Shown here: one piece after another, positions 1 to 5,485 of the stretch
How positions within the stretch are numbered: the stretch's first letter is position 1
How the letters are laid out: each line of letters starts with the position of its first letter
From: Acidobacteriota bacterium
Lineage (GTDB): Bacteria > Acidobacteriota > Terriglobia > Terriglobales > Acidobacteriaceae
DNA: 5,485 nt
Assembly (NCBI GenBank): GCA_021802085.1
Contig: JAKAAZ010000225.1
Span: forward strand, 1 to 5,485
Reading direction: 5' to 3'
The notes under the pieces: generated by a model
Database searches by the model: none
What the model was told of the DNA's origin: nothing
The model's input: the letters and a program-made list of their open reading frames with translations, nothing else
Position numbers and translations under genes: made by a program

Positions 1-510
1 CTCCGCGCCAAGCAGGCGCATGCGATAGACGTTCAGCTCCTGACGGCGCATGTCCTCCTGGCCCATGTAGACGATGCATTCCATGCCGAACAGCGCGCAC
101 ACGGTCGCGGTGGCCACGCCGTGCTGACCGGCGCCGGTTTCCGCAATGATGCGGCGTTTGCCCATGCGGCAGGCGAGCAGGCCCTGGCCCAGACAGTTGT
201 TGATCTTGTGCGCCCCAGTGTGGAGCAGGTCTTCGCGCTTCAAATAAATTTTTGCTCCGCCCAGCGATTCGGTGAGTCGCGATGCGAAGTAGAGCGGGGT
301 CGGCCGGCCCGCATAATGATGCAGCAGGTAGGAAAGCTCGCTCGCAAACGCGGGATCGCGCTGCGCTTCCGCGTAGGCAATCTCCAGTTCCTGCAAGGCG
401 GCCATCAGGGTTTCCGGAACGTAGCGGCCGCCGTAGGCGTCGAAGCGACCGGGAACCGTCGCAGCATGGGACATCTCAACCTCGATTTGATTTTCTTCTA
501 CCATTGTCAT
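1..510 (-). CDS. trpB: tryptophan synthase beta chain, N-terminal 170 residues (runs off left edge)
   Basis: TrpB is the PLP enzyme that condenses indole with L-serine to make L-tryptophan, as the beta half of the cytoplasmic alpha2beta2 tryptophan synthase. Seen here: the N-terminal GRFDAYGGRYVPETL block (about residues 21-35), the AGRPTPL segment (67-73), the PLP-lysine motif HTGAHKINN with Lys102, and AETGAGQHG, whose Glu124 lies 22 residues after the lysine, as Glu109 does after Lys87 in the Salmonella enzyme. RMRLLGAE closes the visible part. The remaining roughly 230 residues lie outside the window. The ATG at 510 shares ATGA with the trpF stop, which suggests coupled translation. Two other in-frame ATGs are possible: 504, better spaced from GGAAAG, and 474, preceded by GAGG five bases upstream and closer to the usual length of the TrpB N-terminus. 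Family assignment is certain; the exact start is not. Confidence 0.97.
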   Translation of the reverse strand, partial: MTMVEENQIEVEMSHAATVPGRFDAYGGRYVPETLMAALQELEIAYAEAQRDPAFASELSYLLHHYAGRPTPLYFASRLTESLGGAKIYLKREDLLHTGAHKINNCLGQGLLACRMGKRRIIAETGAGQHGVATATVCALFGMECIVYMGQEDMRRQELNVYRMRLLGAE

Positions 511-1220
511 CTTTCCAACGGCTGGACGGTTTCAGAAAATTCCATTGCGGCTGCTCGGGCCGCGCGGATGAATTCCGTGACGCGCGCATGATCTTTGCGC
601 CCTGGAGCGGCTTCCACGCCGCTGGAAACGTCCACTCCCCAGGGGCGCAGCATTTGGATGGCGTGGCGGACGTTCTTCGGGTGCAAGCCGCCGGCGGCAA
701 TCAAACGAAGATTGGCGGCATGCCGATGGAAGGTATCTTGCGCCGCGCCCCAATCAAATGGAATGCCCGTCCCTCCAACTTTGTCGCCTACACGCGTGTC
801 GACGAGCACGACGGTTGGGTGGTCATCGCTTACTGGCAGCGCAGCAAGCGATTGCAAACGGCGCGCAAAGTCGGCGGCATCTCCATCGTAGGGCACCACG
901 TGCACCATGCGCAGGGATTCGGTCGACTTCCTCAGTCGGTCGCGCATATTTGAGACATCGGAATCAAGATATTCGCCGTGGAGTTGCACGCCGGTCAATC
1001 CAGCGGCCTCCACGGTGGCGACAATTTCATCGGCGGAAGCGTCGACGAACACTCCAATCTTTTCCACGTTGGCAGGAAGTGCGCGGGTAATTTCGCGGAC
1101 AATCTGCGGCGTGACGCGACGTGGGCTGGCTGCAAAAACGAAACCGACGGCATCCGCTCCGGCGTCGACCGCGAACTTTGCATCTTCCAGCGATGTGATC
1201 CCGCAAATTTTTATCCACAT
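507..1220 (-). CDS. trpF: phosphoribosylanthranilate isomerase
   Basis: TrpF carries out the Amadori rearrangement of N-(5'-phosphoribosyl)anthranilate to CdRP, a cytoplasmic TIM-barrel enzyme. From the ATG at 1220 the protein begins MWIKICGIT, the family N-terminus, with catalytic Cys6. Other family blocks are GVQLHG (residues 77-82), LVDTRVGDKVGGTG with the catalytic-acid Asp141, LIAAGGLHPKNV (phosphate binding, about 173-184) and GVDVSSGVEAAPGRKD (195-210). A GTG at 1229 would add three residues (240 aa), but it abuts the trpC stop, and AGGTGG lies five bases before the ATG, so I prefer 1220 (237 aa). This is longer than the usual roughly 200-210 residues: the stretch from about 83 to 134 looks expanded, and a short basic and acidic tail follows the last helix. 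It sits between trpC (9-base gap) and trpB (4-base overlap). Confidence 0.96.
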   Translation of the reverse strand: MWIKICGITSLEDAKFAVDAGADAVGFVFAASPRRVTPQIVREITRALPANVEKIGVFVDASADEIVATVEAAGLTGVQLHGEYLDSDVSNMRDRLRKSTESLRMVHVVPYDGDAADFARRLQSLAALPVSDDHPTVVLVDTRVGDKVGGTGIPFDWGAAQDTFHRHAANLRLIAAGGLHPKNVRHAIQMLRPWGVDVSSGVEAAPGRKDHARVTEFIRAARAAAMEFSETVQPLER

Positions 1221-1225
1221 GGCGG

Positions 1226-1231
1226 CCACCT
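1226..1231 (-). promoter_or_regulatory. ribosome binding site of trpF, overlapping the trpC stop
   Basis: On the minus strand AGGTGG ends five bases before the ATG at 1220 and shares its AG with the trpC TAG stop. This decides the trpF start in favour of the ATG over the GTG at 1229, which lies inside the site. It also means ribosomes finishing trpC end on the trpF initiation site. Confidence 0.6.
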
Positions 1232-2042
1232 AAGCGGGGACCTCCCGTGGGGCGGAGGACGCGGTCAGAAGACTTGCCAACGCCTGGGCTGGATCGGGCT
1301 GGCGCATCAGCGACTCCCCAATCAAGAACGCGTCAAAACCGGCGGCCCGCAGGCGGGAGATATCGGCGGCTGTGTGGATGCCGCTCTCGGTGACCCGCAG
1401 CCGTTCTGGCGGCAAGCGGTCGGCGAGTTCGAGCGAAGTTTCGAGGCGCACGTCAAAGGTATGCAGATTGCGATTGTTCACGCCGATGGCATCACAGCCG
1501 AGATCGAGGACGCGGGTCAATTCTTCGGCATTGTGCACCTCGCACAACACATCCAGGCTCTGGGCGTGAGCAGCGCGTGTGAGATGCCTCAAGGTGGATT
1601 GTTCGAGAGCGGCGGCAATCAGCAGGATGGCGTCGGCCGAGGCGGCGCCGGCTTCCAGAATTTGAAATTGATCCAGAATGAAATCTTTGCGCAGGCATGG
1701 AATGGAGACAGCGGCGGAAGCCTGCTCCAGATTGGCGAGGCTGCCCTGAAAGAAATGCTCTTCGGTGAGGACAGAGAGAGCAGCGGCGCCCGCATTCGCG
1801 AGGCCGGCGGCAAGAGAGGCGACCGGAAAATTCGCGCGAATGAGGCCACGGGAGGGCGAGGCTTTTTTCAGTTCCGCGATGATGGCGGGCTGGGCAAGAG
1901 CGTGACGGCGCAGTGTCTGGGCGAACCCGCGCGGCGCGTGCGCGGCGGCACGACGCTCCAGCGCGGCAATATCCGCAGTCTGCTTGCGCAGCTCCAGATC
2001 GCGGCGGACGGATGCCAGAATTTCATCTAAGCGCGTGGCCAT
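1230..2042 (-). CDS. trpC: indole-3-glycerol phosphate synthase
   Basis: TrpC decarboxylates and cyclises CdRP to indole-3-glycerol phosphate, the substrate of tryptophan synthase; it is a cytoplasmic TIM barrel. Visible family motifs: AELKKASPSRG (residues 56-66; Glu57 and Lys59 match the catalytic Glu and Lys of the first strand), PCLRKDFI with the general-acid Lys119, CEVH with Glu168, GVNNRNL (about 187-193), VTESGI with Ser220, and FLIGESLM (239-246) in the phosphate-binding end. The length of 270 residues is normal for a monofunctional, unfused TrpC. A TTG at 2048 would add two residues but lies only three bases after the AGG ribosome-binding core, so the ATG at 2042 is preferred. It appears to be the first gene of the trp transcript here, as no gene lies directly upstream. 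It ends nine bases before trpF. Confidence 0.97.
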   Translation of the reverse strand: MATRLDEILASVRRDLELRKQTADIAALERRAAAHAPRGFAQTLRRHALAQPAIIAELKKASPSRGLIRANFPVASLAAGLANAGAAALSVLTEEHFFQGSLANLEQASAAVSIPCLRKDFILDQFQILEAGAASADAILLIAAALEQSTLRHLTRAAHAQSLDVLCEVHNAEELTRVLDLGCDAIGVNNRNLHTFDVRLETSLELADRLPPERLRVTESGIHTAADISRLRAAGFDAFLIGESLMRQPDPAQALASLLTASSAPREVPA

Positions 2043-2047
2043 GGGCA

Positions 2048-2067
2048 AAAACCTGCTTGAAGGTTCT
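2048..2067 (-). promoter_or_regulatory. hairpin enclosing the trpC ribosome binding site
   Basis: Read on the minus strand, arm AGAACCT (2067-2061), loop TCAAGC (2060-2055) and arm AGGTTTT (2054-2048) can form a 7-pair stem with one G-U pair. The AGG in the second arm is the only plausible Shine-Dalgarno core for trpC, nine bases before its ATG, so the fold would hide it. A stem this AU-rich is weak, so regulation is an inference. Confidence 0.35.
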
Positions 2068-2134
2068 AGTGTATAGCGAGCGGCGCGAGGCTTCTCGAAT
2101 ACTTCAACCGATGATGGAGGATTTCACTCTATCT

Positions 2135-2164
2135 AATATAGGGCCATGATCTTAAGTTTTTCAC
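2135..2164 (-). promoter_or_regulatory. possible promoter of the trp genes
   Basis: On the minus strand GTGAAA (2164-2159, four of six matches to TTGACA) is followed after 18 bases by TATATT (2140-2135, five of six matches to TATAAT). Transcription would start near 2128, giving a leader of about 86 bases before the trpC ATG. This is the best housekeeping-type match I found upstream of trpC, but it is a pattern match only. Confidence 0.3.
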
Positions 2165-2165
2165 G

Positions 2166-2184
2166 TCCACTCGTTCCCAGTGGA
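2166..2184. repeat. perfect 6-bp inverted repeat with 7-base spacer, possible operator
   Basis: TCCACT (2166-2171) and AGTGGA (2179-2184) are exact reverse complements around CGTTCCC. The repeat lies immediately upstream of the possible -35 of the trp promoter, where a regulator could bind. No T-run follows it on either strand, so it is unlikely to be a terminator. No known operator consensus is recognised. Confidence 0.35.
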
Positions 2185-2322
2185 GAGCATGGGTGCGAGA
2201 GCGATAGCAAGCGATGGTGAAGTTGCGATGGCGCAAAGCATCCTGATCCAATTTCCGAGTGAATGTTCAGGCAGGCGCGTAAAGAAAGAGTGGCTTGACT
2301 CAGGGGGCGGCAGCGCGCAACG

Positions 2323-2345
2323 TCAGGGCGCCCTGGACTTTTTTT
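2323..2345 (+). terminator. terminator-like palindrome and T-run
   Basis: The perfect 12-base palindrome CAGGGCGCCCTG (2324-2335) can form a stem of four pairs, plus a U-G pair, around a GCGC loop. Seven T's follow at 2339-2345. This is the shape of a short factor-independent terminator on the plus strand. No plus-strand gene lies upstream within the window, so it would end either an unannotated short transcript or stray transcription heading toward mdtA. Confidence 0.35.
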
Positions 2346-2378
2346 GTTCGAGACTCTATCCCGCCGCATGGTCCAGTT

Positions 2379-2408
2379 CCAGGACTGCCTGGTTGCAGCT
2401 TCTTTTTT
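2379..2408 (+). terminator. weak hairpin followed by T-rich run
   Basis: CCAGG (2379-2383), loop ACTG and CCTGG (2388-2392) form a 5-pair stem. A run of six T's at 2403-2408 comes ten bases later, which is too far for a classical intrinsic terminator. It is noted because it repeats the hairpin-then-T pattern found about 60 bases upstream on the same strand. Confidence 0.15.
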
Positions 2409-2515
2409 CCATTTCTCATTCCCCGGAAACACTCATGGACGTATCCTGATTGAAGGCATGAATTTGCCGCCAGCCTTGTACCTGTGAATCATCCAGGGCC
2501 GGGGCTGAATCTTAT

Positions 2516-2525
2516 TGGACGTCCA
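2516..2525. repeat. 10-base perfect palindrome upstream of mdtA
   Basis: TGGACGTCCA is its own reverse complement and lies about 110 bases before the mdtA ATG. A related GGACGT followed by ATCC lies at about 2437-2446. Such a palindrome is a reasonable size for a dimeric regulator site, but a 10-base palindrome also occurs by chance fairly often. Confidence 0.25.
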
Positions 2526-2552
2526 TTCCGTCTACTCACCATTGTCACAGAC

Positions 2553-2563
2553 GTACTCCGTAC
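2553..2563. repeat. GTAC-TCC-GTAC inverted repeat upstream of mdtA
   Basis: Two GTAC tetramers separated by TCC give an 11-base dyad about 73 bases before the mdtA ATG, between the palindromes at 2516 and 2579. It might belong to an operator region for the efflux operon; the arms are short, so this is tentative. Confidence 0.2.
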
Positions 2564-2578
2564 ATTTGAAGCAACTGG

Positions 2579-2589
2579 GACACCGTGTC
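2579..2589. repeat. GACAC-C-GTGTC inverted repeat just upstream of mdtA
   Basis: A perfect 5-base dyad around a single C lies 46 bases before the preferred mdtA ATG. It overlaps the alternative GTG codon at 2585, which slightly favours the region being untranslated. Its position fits an operator in the leader or promoter of the efflux operon, but no regulator gene is in the window to pair it with. Confidence 0.25.
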
Positions 2590-2635
2590 GGGGTCGCAGC
2601 AACAGGGAAAACTTTGCTGGAAGGCAAGATATCGA

Positions 2636-3886
2636 ATGCAAAATGACGAAATAGCACAGCAAGCTCCGGCTTCGCATGTCGGGCTTGACCATCAACTGCC
2701 CGCTCCGCCACCTGAACCGCACCGTTCGCATACCGTTCGCATTCTGGTATGGGTTTTCATTCTGCTGGTGTTTGGCGTGCTTTTCTGGGTGGTCATGAAT
2801 CAGAAGGAAGCGGCGACGGCGCCGGCGGGAAGAGGCGCGCTGACGGGACCGATCACGATCACAGCCGCGACCGCGACGAAGGGCGACATTGGCGTGTATT
2901 TGAATGCAATTGGGACCGTAACGCCGGTCTACACGGACACGATTACCAGCGAGGTGACGGGACTGGTGATGGCTGTGGAGTACAGAGAAGGACAGATGGT
3001 GCATCGCGGCCAGCCGCTGATCGAGATCGATCCGCGCCCGTATCAGGCCCAACTGCTGGCGGCCCAGGGAGCGTTGGAGCGAGACACAAATCTGCTGGAG
3101 CAGGCAAAGATGGATCTGGCCCGATATCAGGCGGCATGGGCGCGCAATGCCATTGCCAGGCAGATACTGGAGGACCAGGAAAAGCTGGTGCTGCAGTACG
3201 AAGGGATGGTGAAATTCGACCAGGGAACGGTTGAATACGACCAGGTCCAGGTTTCCTTCTGTCACCTGACCGCGCCGATTTCGGGGCGCGTGGGGTTGCG
3301 GCTGGTGGATCCGGGCAACGTGGTGCAAGCCAATAGCACGACGCCGTTGGTGATCATCGCGCAGACGCAGCCGATCACGGTTGTCTTTACCCTCGCAGAG
3401 GACTCGGTGGGCGACGTGGTGGCGCAGACGCGCCGCGGAAAGCCGCTTCTTGTGACCGCGTACGACCGGAGCAACCAGACGCAACTTGCCACGGGAACAT
3501 TGCAAACCATGGACAACCAGATCGACACCACGACGGGAACGGTGAAGCTGCGGGCGCTGTTCCCGAATACGAATGGCGCACTGTTCCCCAATTTATTTGT
3601 CAACACGAAGCTGCTGGTTCGGACGCTTCATGGCGCGACTTTGATTCCAAGCTCCACGATTCAGCAGAATGGCGACACCTCGTTCGTGTATGTGATCCAG
3701 AACAAGACGGCCCATCTCCAGGATGTCAAGCCGGGAGTTTCGGACTCCGGGATGACGGCGGTGACAGGGGTCAATCCTGGGGATGTGCTGGCTGACAGCA
3801 GCTTCCAAAAGCTGCAAAACGGCGCGCAGGTAGTGATCTCGAAAACGCCGGTTCCGGCCAGTACGAGCGGGCGTAACGTCCCATGA
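2636..3886 (+). CDS. mdtA: RND efflux periplasmic adaptor (membrane fusion protein), MdtA type
   Basis: This protein bridges the inner-membrane RND pump and an outer-membrane channel. Taking the ATG at 2636 gives 416 aa: a proline- and histidine-rich cytoplasmic tail (1-33), one membrane anchor (about 34-54, no lipobox cysteine), then the adaptor fold. Family blocks match E. coli MdtA closely: AIGTVTPV (91-98) opening the barrel-sandwich half, VEYREGQMV (114-122), LIEIDPRPY (128-136), a helical hairpin (about 137-205), LTAPISGRVGLR (211-222), TMDNQIDTTTGTVK (291-304) and ALFPNLFVN (315-323). An upstream GTG at 2585 would add 17 residues resembling untranslated sequence and falls inside an inverted repeat. 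GGAAGG lies 11 bases before the ATG, a slightly long spacing. The stop overlaps the mdtB start by four bases. Likely substrates by family are bile salts, novobiocin-like drugs and other amphiphiles, but they cannot be read from sequence. Confidence 0.93.
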   Translation: MQNDEIAQQAPASHVGLDHQLPAPPPEPHRSHTVRILVWVFILLVFGVLFWVVMNQKEAATAPAGRGALTGPITITAATATKGDIGVYLNAIGTVTPVYTDTITSEVTGLVMAVEYREGQMVHRGQPLIEIDPRPYQAQLLAAQGALERDTNLLEQAKMDLARYQAAWARNAIARQILEDQEKLVLQYEGMVKFDQGTVEYDQVQVSFCHLTAPISGRVGLRLVDPGNVVQANSTTPLVIIAQTQPITVVFTLAEDSVGDVVAQTRRGKPLLVTAYDRSNQTQLATGTLQTMDNQIDTTTGTVKLRALFPNTNGALFPNLFVNTKLLVRTLHGATLIPSSTIQQNGDTSFVYVIQNKTAHLQDVKPGVSDSGMTAVTGVNPGDVLADSSFQKLQNGAQVVISKTPVPASTSGRNVP

Positions 3887-5485
3887 ACCCGTCTCGCCCT
3901 TTTATTTTGCGGCCGGTCGCGACTTCGCTGCTGATGGCCGCGATCATGCTGGTGGGTATTGTCGGATATACCCAGTTGCCGGTCTCTGCGTTGCCCGAGG
4001 TCGACTACCCGACGATTCAAGTGTTGACGTTCTATCCCGGCGCGAGCCCACGGGTAATGGCGACCACGGTGACGGCCCCGTTGGAGCGGCAATTTGGCGA
4101 GATGCAGGGCTTGAGCCAGATGACCTCGACCAGCTCCGGCGCGACGTCGGTGATTGTGCTGCAGTTCAACCTGAGCCTGAATATCGACATCGCCGAAGAA
4201 GAGGTGCAAGCGGCGATCAATGCGGCGCAGGGCTACTTGCCTTCCGATCTGCCGGTGCCACCCATCTATAACAAGACGAACCCCGCGGATGCGCCGGTGC
4301 TGACCCTGGCGGTGACGTCGAACACCATGCCGCTGTCGCAGGTGGAAGACATGGTGGACACGCGGCTGGTGCCGAAGATTTCGCAATTAAGCGGCGTGGG
4401 TCTGGTGAGCATCAGCGGCGGTCAGAAACCGGCGGTGCGGATTCAGGCGAACCCGGCGCAATTGGCATCCTACGGCATCGACATGGAGGCTCTGCGCACC
4501 GCTCTGACCCTGGCCAGCGCGAACGCGGCAAAGGGCAACTTCGACGGCCCCAAAAAGGACTGGCAGATTGACGCCAACGATCAACTGGTCACCAGCGGAG
4601 ACTACCAGGACATTGTTGTGGCCTACCGGAACAATGCTCCCGTTCTGCTGAGGAATGTGGCCAAGGTGATCAACGGCGTCGAGAACACGACGGAAGCGGC
4701 GTGGATGGACCAGACGCCTGCGGTGATTGTGAACGTACAGCGCCAACCTGGCGCGAACACGATCAGCGTGGTCAAAAGCATTACGCAACTGATGCCGCAG
4801 CTTAAGGCGAACCTTCCCGCCAGTATCGATGTGACTACGCTGACAGATTTGACGACGGGGATCAAGGCTTCCGTCTCCGACGTGGAATTCGAACTGATGC
4901 TGACGATCGTGCTGGTCGTCATGGTTATCTTTCTATTCCTGCGGAATTTGTCGGCGACGATCATCCCCAGCGTTGCCGTTCCCTTGTCTATTGTGGGCAC
5001 GTTTGCTGCCATGTACCTGCTCGGCTACAGCCTGGACAACCTGTCGCTGATGGCATTGACCATCTCTACCGGATTCGTGGTGGACGACGCGATCGTGATG
5101 ATCGAGAACATTTCCCGCTTCCTCGAAGCGGGGGATACGCCCATGCGGGCGGCCATGAAAGGGGCGGAGCAAATCGGCTTTACGATCATGTCGCTGACGA
5201 TTTCGCTGGTCGCGGTATTGATTCCACTTCTGTTCATGGGCGGGATTGTAGGCCGGCTGTTCCGGGAATTTGCGGTCACCCTGGCGGTGACCATCATCAT
5301 CTCCGCCGCGGTTTCACTGACTCTGACTCCCATGATGTGCTCGCGCATCCTGCGGCACCATGCGCCATCCGAAGAGGGCCGCTTCTATCTCGCATCGGAG
5401 CGGGTGTTCGAGCGCATGATCGCGTTTTACGGGCGAACGCTGAAAGTGGTCCTGAGATTTCAGACAATCACGCTGTTGGTGGCGC
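3883..5485 (+). CDS. mdtB: RND multidrug efflux transporter, MdtB type, first 534 residues (runs off right edge)
   Basis: This is the proton-driven inner-membrane pump of an MdtABC-type system. The visible half holds TM1 (about 8-29), the first periplasmic porter domain (about 30-332) and TM2-TM6 (about 333-482), ending in the approach to TM7. Diagnostic stretches are RPVATSLLM (10-18), LPVSALPEVDYPTIQV (32-47), TAPLERQFG (64-72), GFVVDDAIVMIEN (397-409) and SLTLTPMMC (478-486). Asp401 and Asp402 correspond to the AcrB proton-relay pair Asp407 and Asp408; the partner Lys and Arg lie in the missing half. Similarity to E. coli MdtB is high along the whole visible length, including the ISQxSGVGLV region, so I call MdtB rather than AcrB. 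MdtB usually works as a heterotrimer with MdtC, so an mdtC gene is expected just downstream. The ATG lies in ATGA with the mdtA stop and has only a weak ribosome site, suggesting translational coupling. Confidence 0.93.
   Translation, partial: MNPSRPFILRPVATSLLMAAIMLVGIVGYTQLPVSALPEVDYPTIQVLTFYPGASPRVMATTVTAPLERQFGEMQGLSQMTSTSSGATSVIVLQFNLSLNIDIAEEEVQAAINAAQGYLPSDLPVPPIYNKTNPADAPVLTLAVTSNTMPLSQVEDMVDTRLVPKISQLSGVGLVSISGGQKPAVRIQANPAQLASYGIDMEALRTALTLASANAAKGNFDGPKKDWQIDANDQLVTSGDYQDIVVAYRNNAPVLLRNVAKVINGVENTTEAAWMDQTPAVIVNVQRQPGANTISVVKSITQLMPQLKANLPASIDVTTLTDLTTGIKASVSDVEFELMLTIVLVVMVIFLFLRNLSATIIPSVAVPLSIVGTFAAMYLLGYSLDNLSLMALTISTGFVVDDAIVMIENISRFLEAGDTPMRAAMKGAEQIGFTIMSLTISLVAVLIPLLFMGGIVGRLFREFAVTLAVTIIISAAVSLTLTPMMCSRILRHHAPSEEGRFYLASERVFERMIAFYGRTLKVVLRFQTITLLVA

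Larger units (their letters stand above)
2043..2635. other. divergent intergenic region between trpC and mdtA
   Basis: This gap of about 590 bases separates two divergent operons. Open frames of 70-99 codons exist on both strands, but they have no recognisable motif and are arginine- and serine-rich in the way of chance frames. What it does hold is short-range symmetry: inverted repeats at 2166-2184, 2516-2525, 2553-2563 and 2579-2589, terminator-like hairpins followed by T-runs near 2323-2345 and 2379-2408, and a hairpin over the trpC ribosome binding site. No tRNA, recognisable riboswitch or insertion-sequence end is seen. Confidence 0.7.

Noticed and set aside
978..2030. A 350-codon open frame on the plus strand across trpF and trpC
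   Set aside because: It is the exact antisense of two genes with intact catalytic motifs. Its translation is glycine- and arginine-rich without any recognisable domain, as expected of a shadow frame in GC-rich DNA.
2066..2076. ACTAG near the trpC leader as a TrpR-type operator half-site
   Set aside because: Only a pentamer matches and there is no symmetrical partner, so it cannot be told from chance.
2200..2235. Repeated GCGATGG / GCGAT words in the gap
   Set aside because: The copies are short, irregularly spaced and few; this is not a CRISPR or iteron array.
2133..2432. A 99-codon minus-strand frame in the gap, with three Trp codons in its first 21 residues, considered as a trp leader peptide
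   Set aside because: It is too long for a leader peptide, its start lies nearly 400 bases before trpC, the Trp codons are not adjacent, and the nearby hairpin is followed by A's rather than T's on that strand, so no attenuator is formed.
2180..2449. An 89-codon plus-strand frame in the gap
   Set aside because: No family motif and no good ribosome site, and the terminator-like palindrome lies inside it; most likely chance.
2489..3505. A 338-codon open frame on the minus strand, opposite mdtA
   Set aside because: The translation is rich in Arg, His and Gln and matches no family; mdtA on the other strand is unmistakable.
1..5485. Search for a new multi-gene system, mobile element or signs of gene transfer
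   Set aside because: All five genes belong to well-known families with intact motifs. Base composition looks even across the window, and there are no transposase genes, terminal repeats or tRNA-borne attachment sites.

Overview
The window comes from a GC-rich bacterium. It holds two ordinary gene sets, transcribed away from each other, with a gap of about 590 bases between them. The left half, on the minus strand, is a tightly packed tryptophan-biosynthesis run in the order trpC, trpF, trpB; trpB runs off the left edge. The right half, on the plus strand, is the start of an RND multidrug-efflux operon: an MdtA-type periplasmic adaptor followed by an MdtB-type inner-membrane pump that runs off the right edge. 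The envelope must be Gram-negative, because RND pumps of this class need a periplasm and an outer membrane. A trpC-trpF-trpB order with unfused trpC and trpF excludes the enterobacterial arrangement. Acidobacteria or a proteobacterium would fit; I lean to Acidobacteria from the general look of the proteins, but the sequence here does not prove it.

Minus strand: trpC (270 aa) starts at 2042, trpF (237 aa) starts at 1220, and trpB starts at 510, where its ATG shares four bases with the trpF stop. The three enzymes act in succession on the pathway: TrpF makes CdRP from phosphoribosyl anthranilate, TrpC closes the indole ring to give indole-3-glycerol phosphate, and TrpB joins indole to serine. 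Active-site residues are intact in all three. trpD and trpE are not next to trpC, so trpC looks like the first gene of this transcript.

Gap, 2043-2635: no credible gene. It contains several short inverted repeats, a possible trp promoter, a hairpin covering the trpC ribosome binding site with a possible competing pairing upstream, and a terminator-like palindrome with a T-run on the plus strand. Short palindromes lie upstream of mdtA and are candidate operators. All of these are sequence patterns only.

Plus strand: mdtA (416 aa from the preferred ATG) and mdtB (first 534 residues) overlap by four bases and are almost certainly co-translated. The adaptor has a membrane anchor rather than a lipoprotein signal. 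The pump carries the expected Asp-Asp proton-relay pair in its fourth membrane helix.

I see no mobile element, CRISPR array, RNA gene or novel multi-gene system. The most useful observations concern the trpC leader, the operator-like repeats in the divergent gap, the unusually long TrpF, and start-codon choices.
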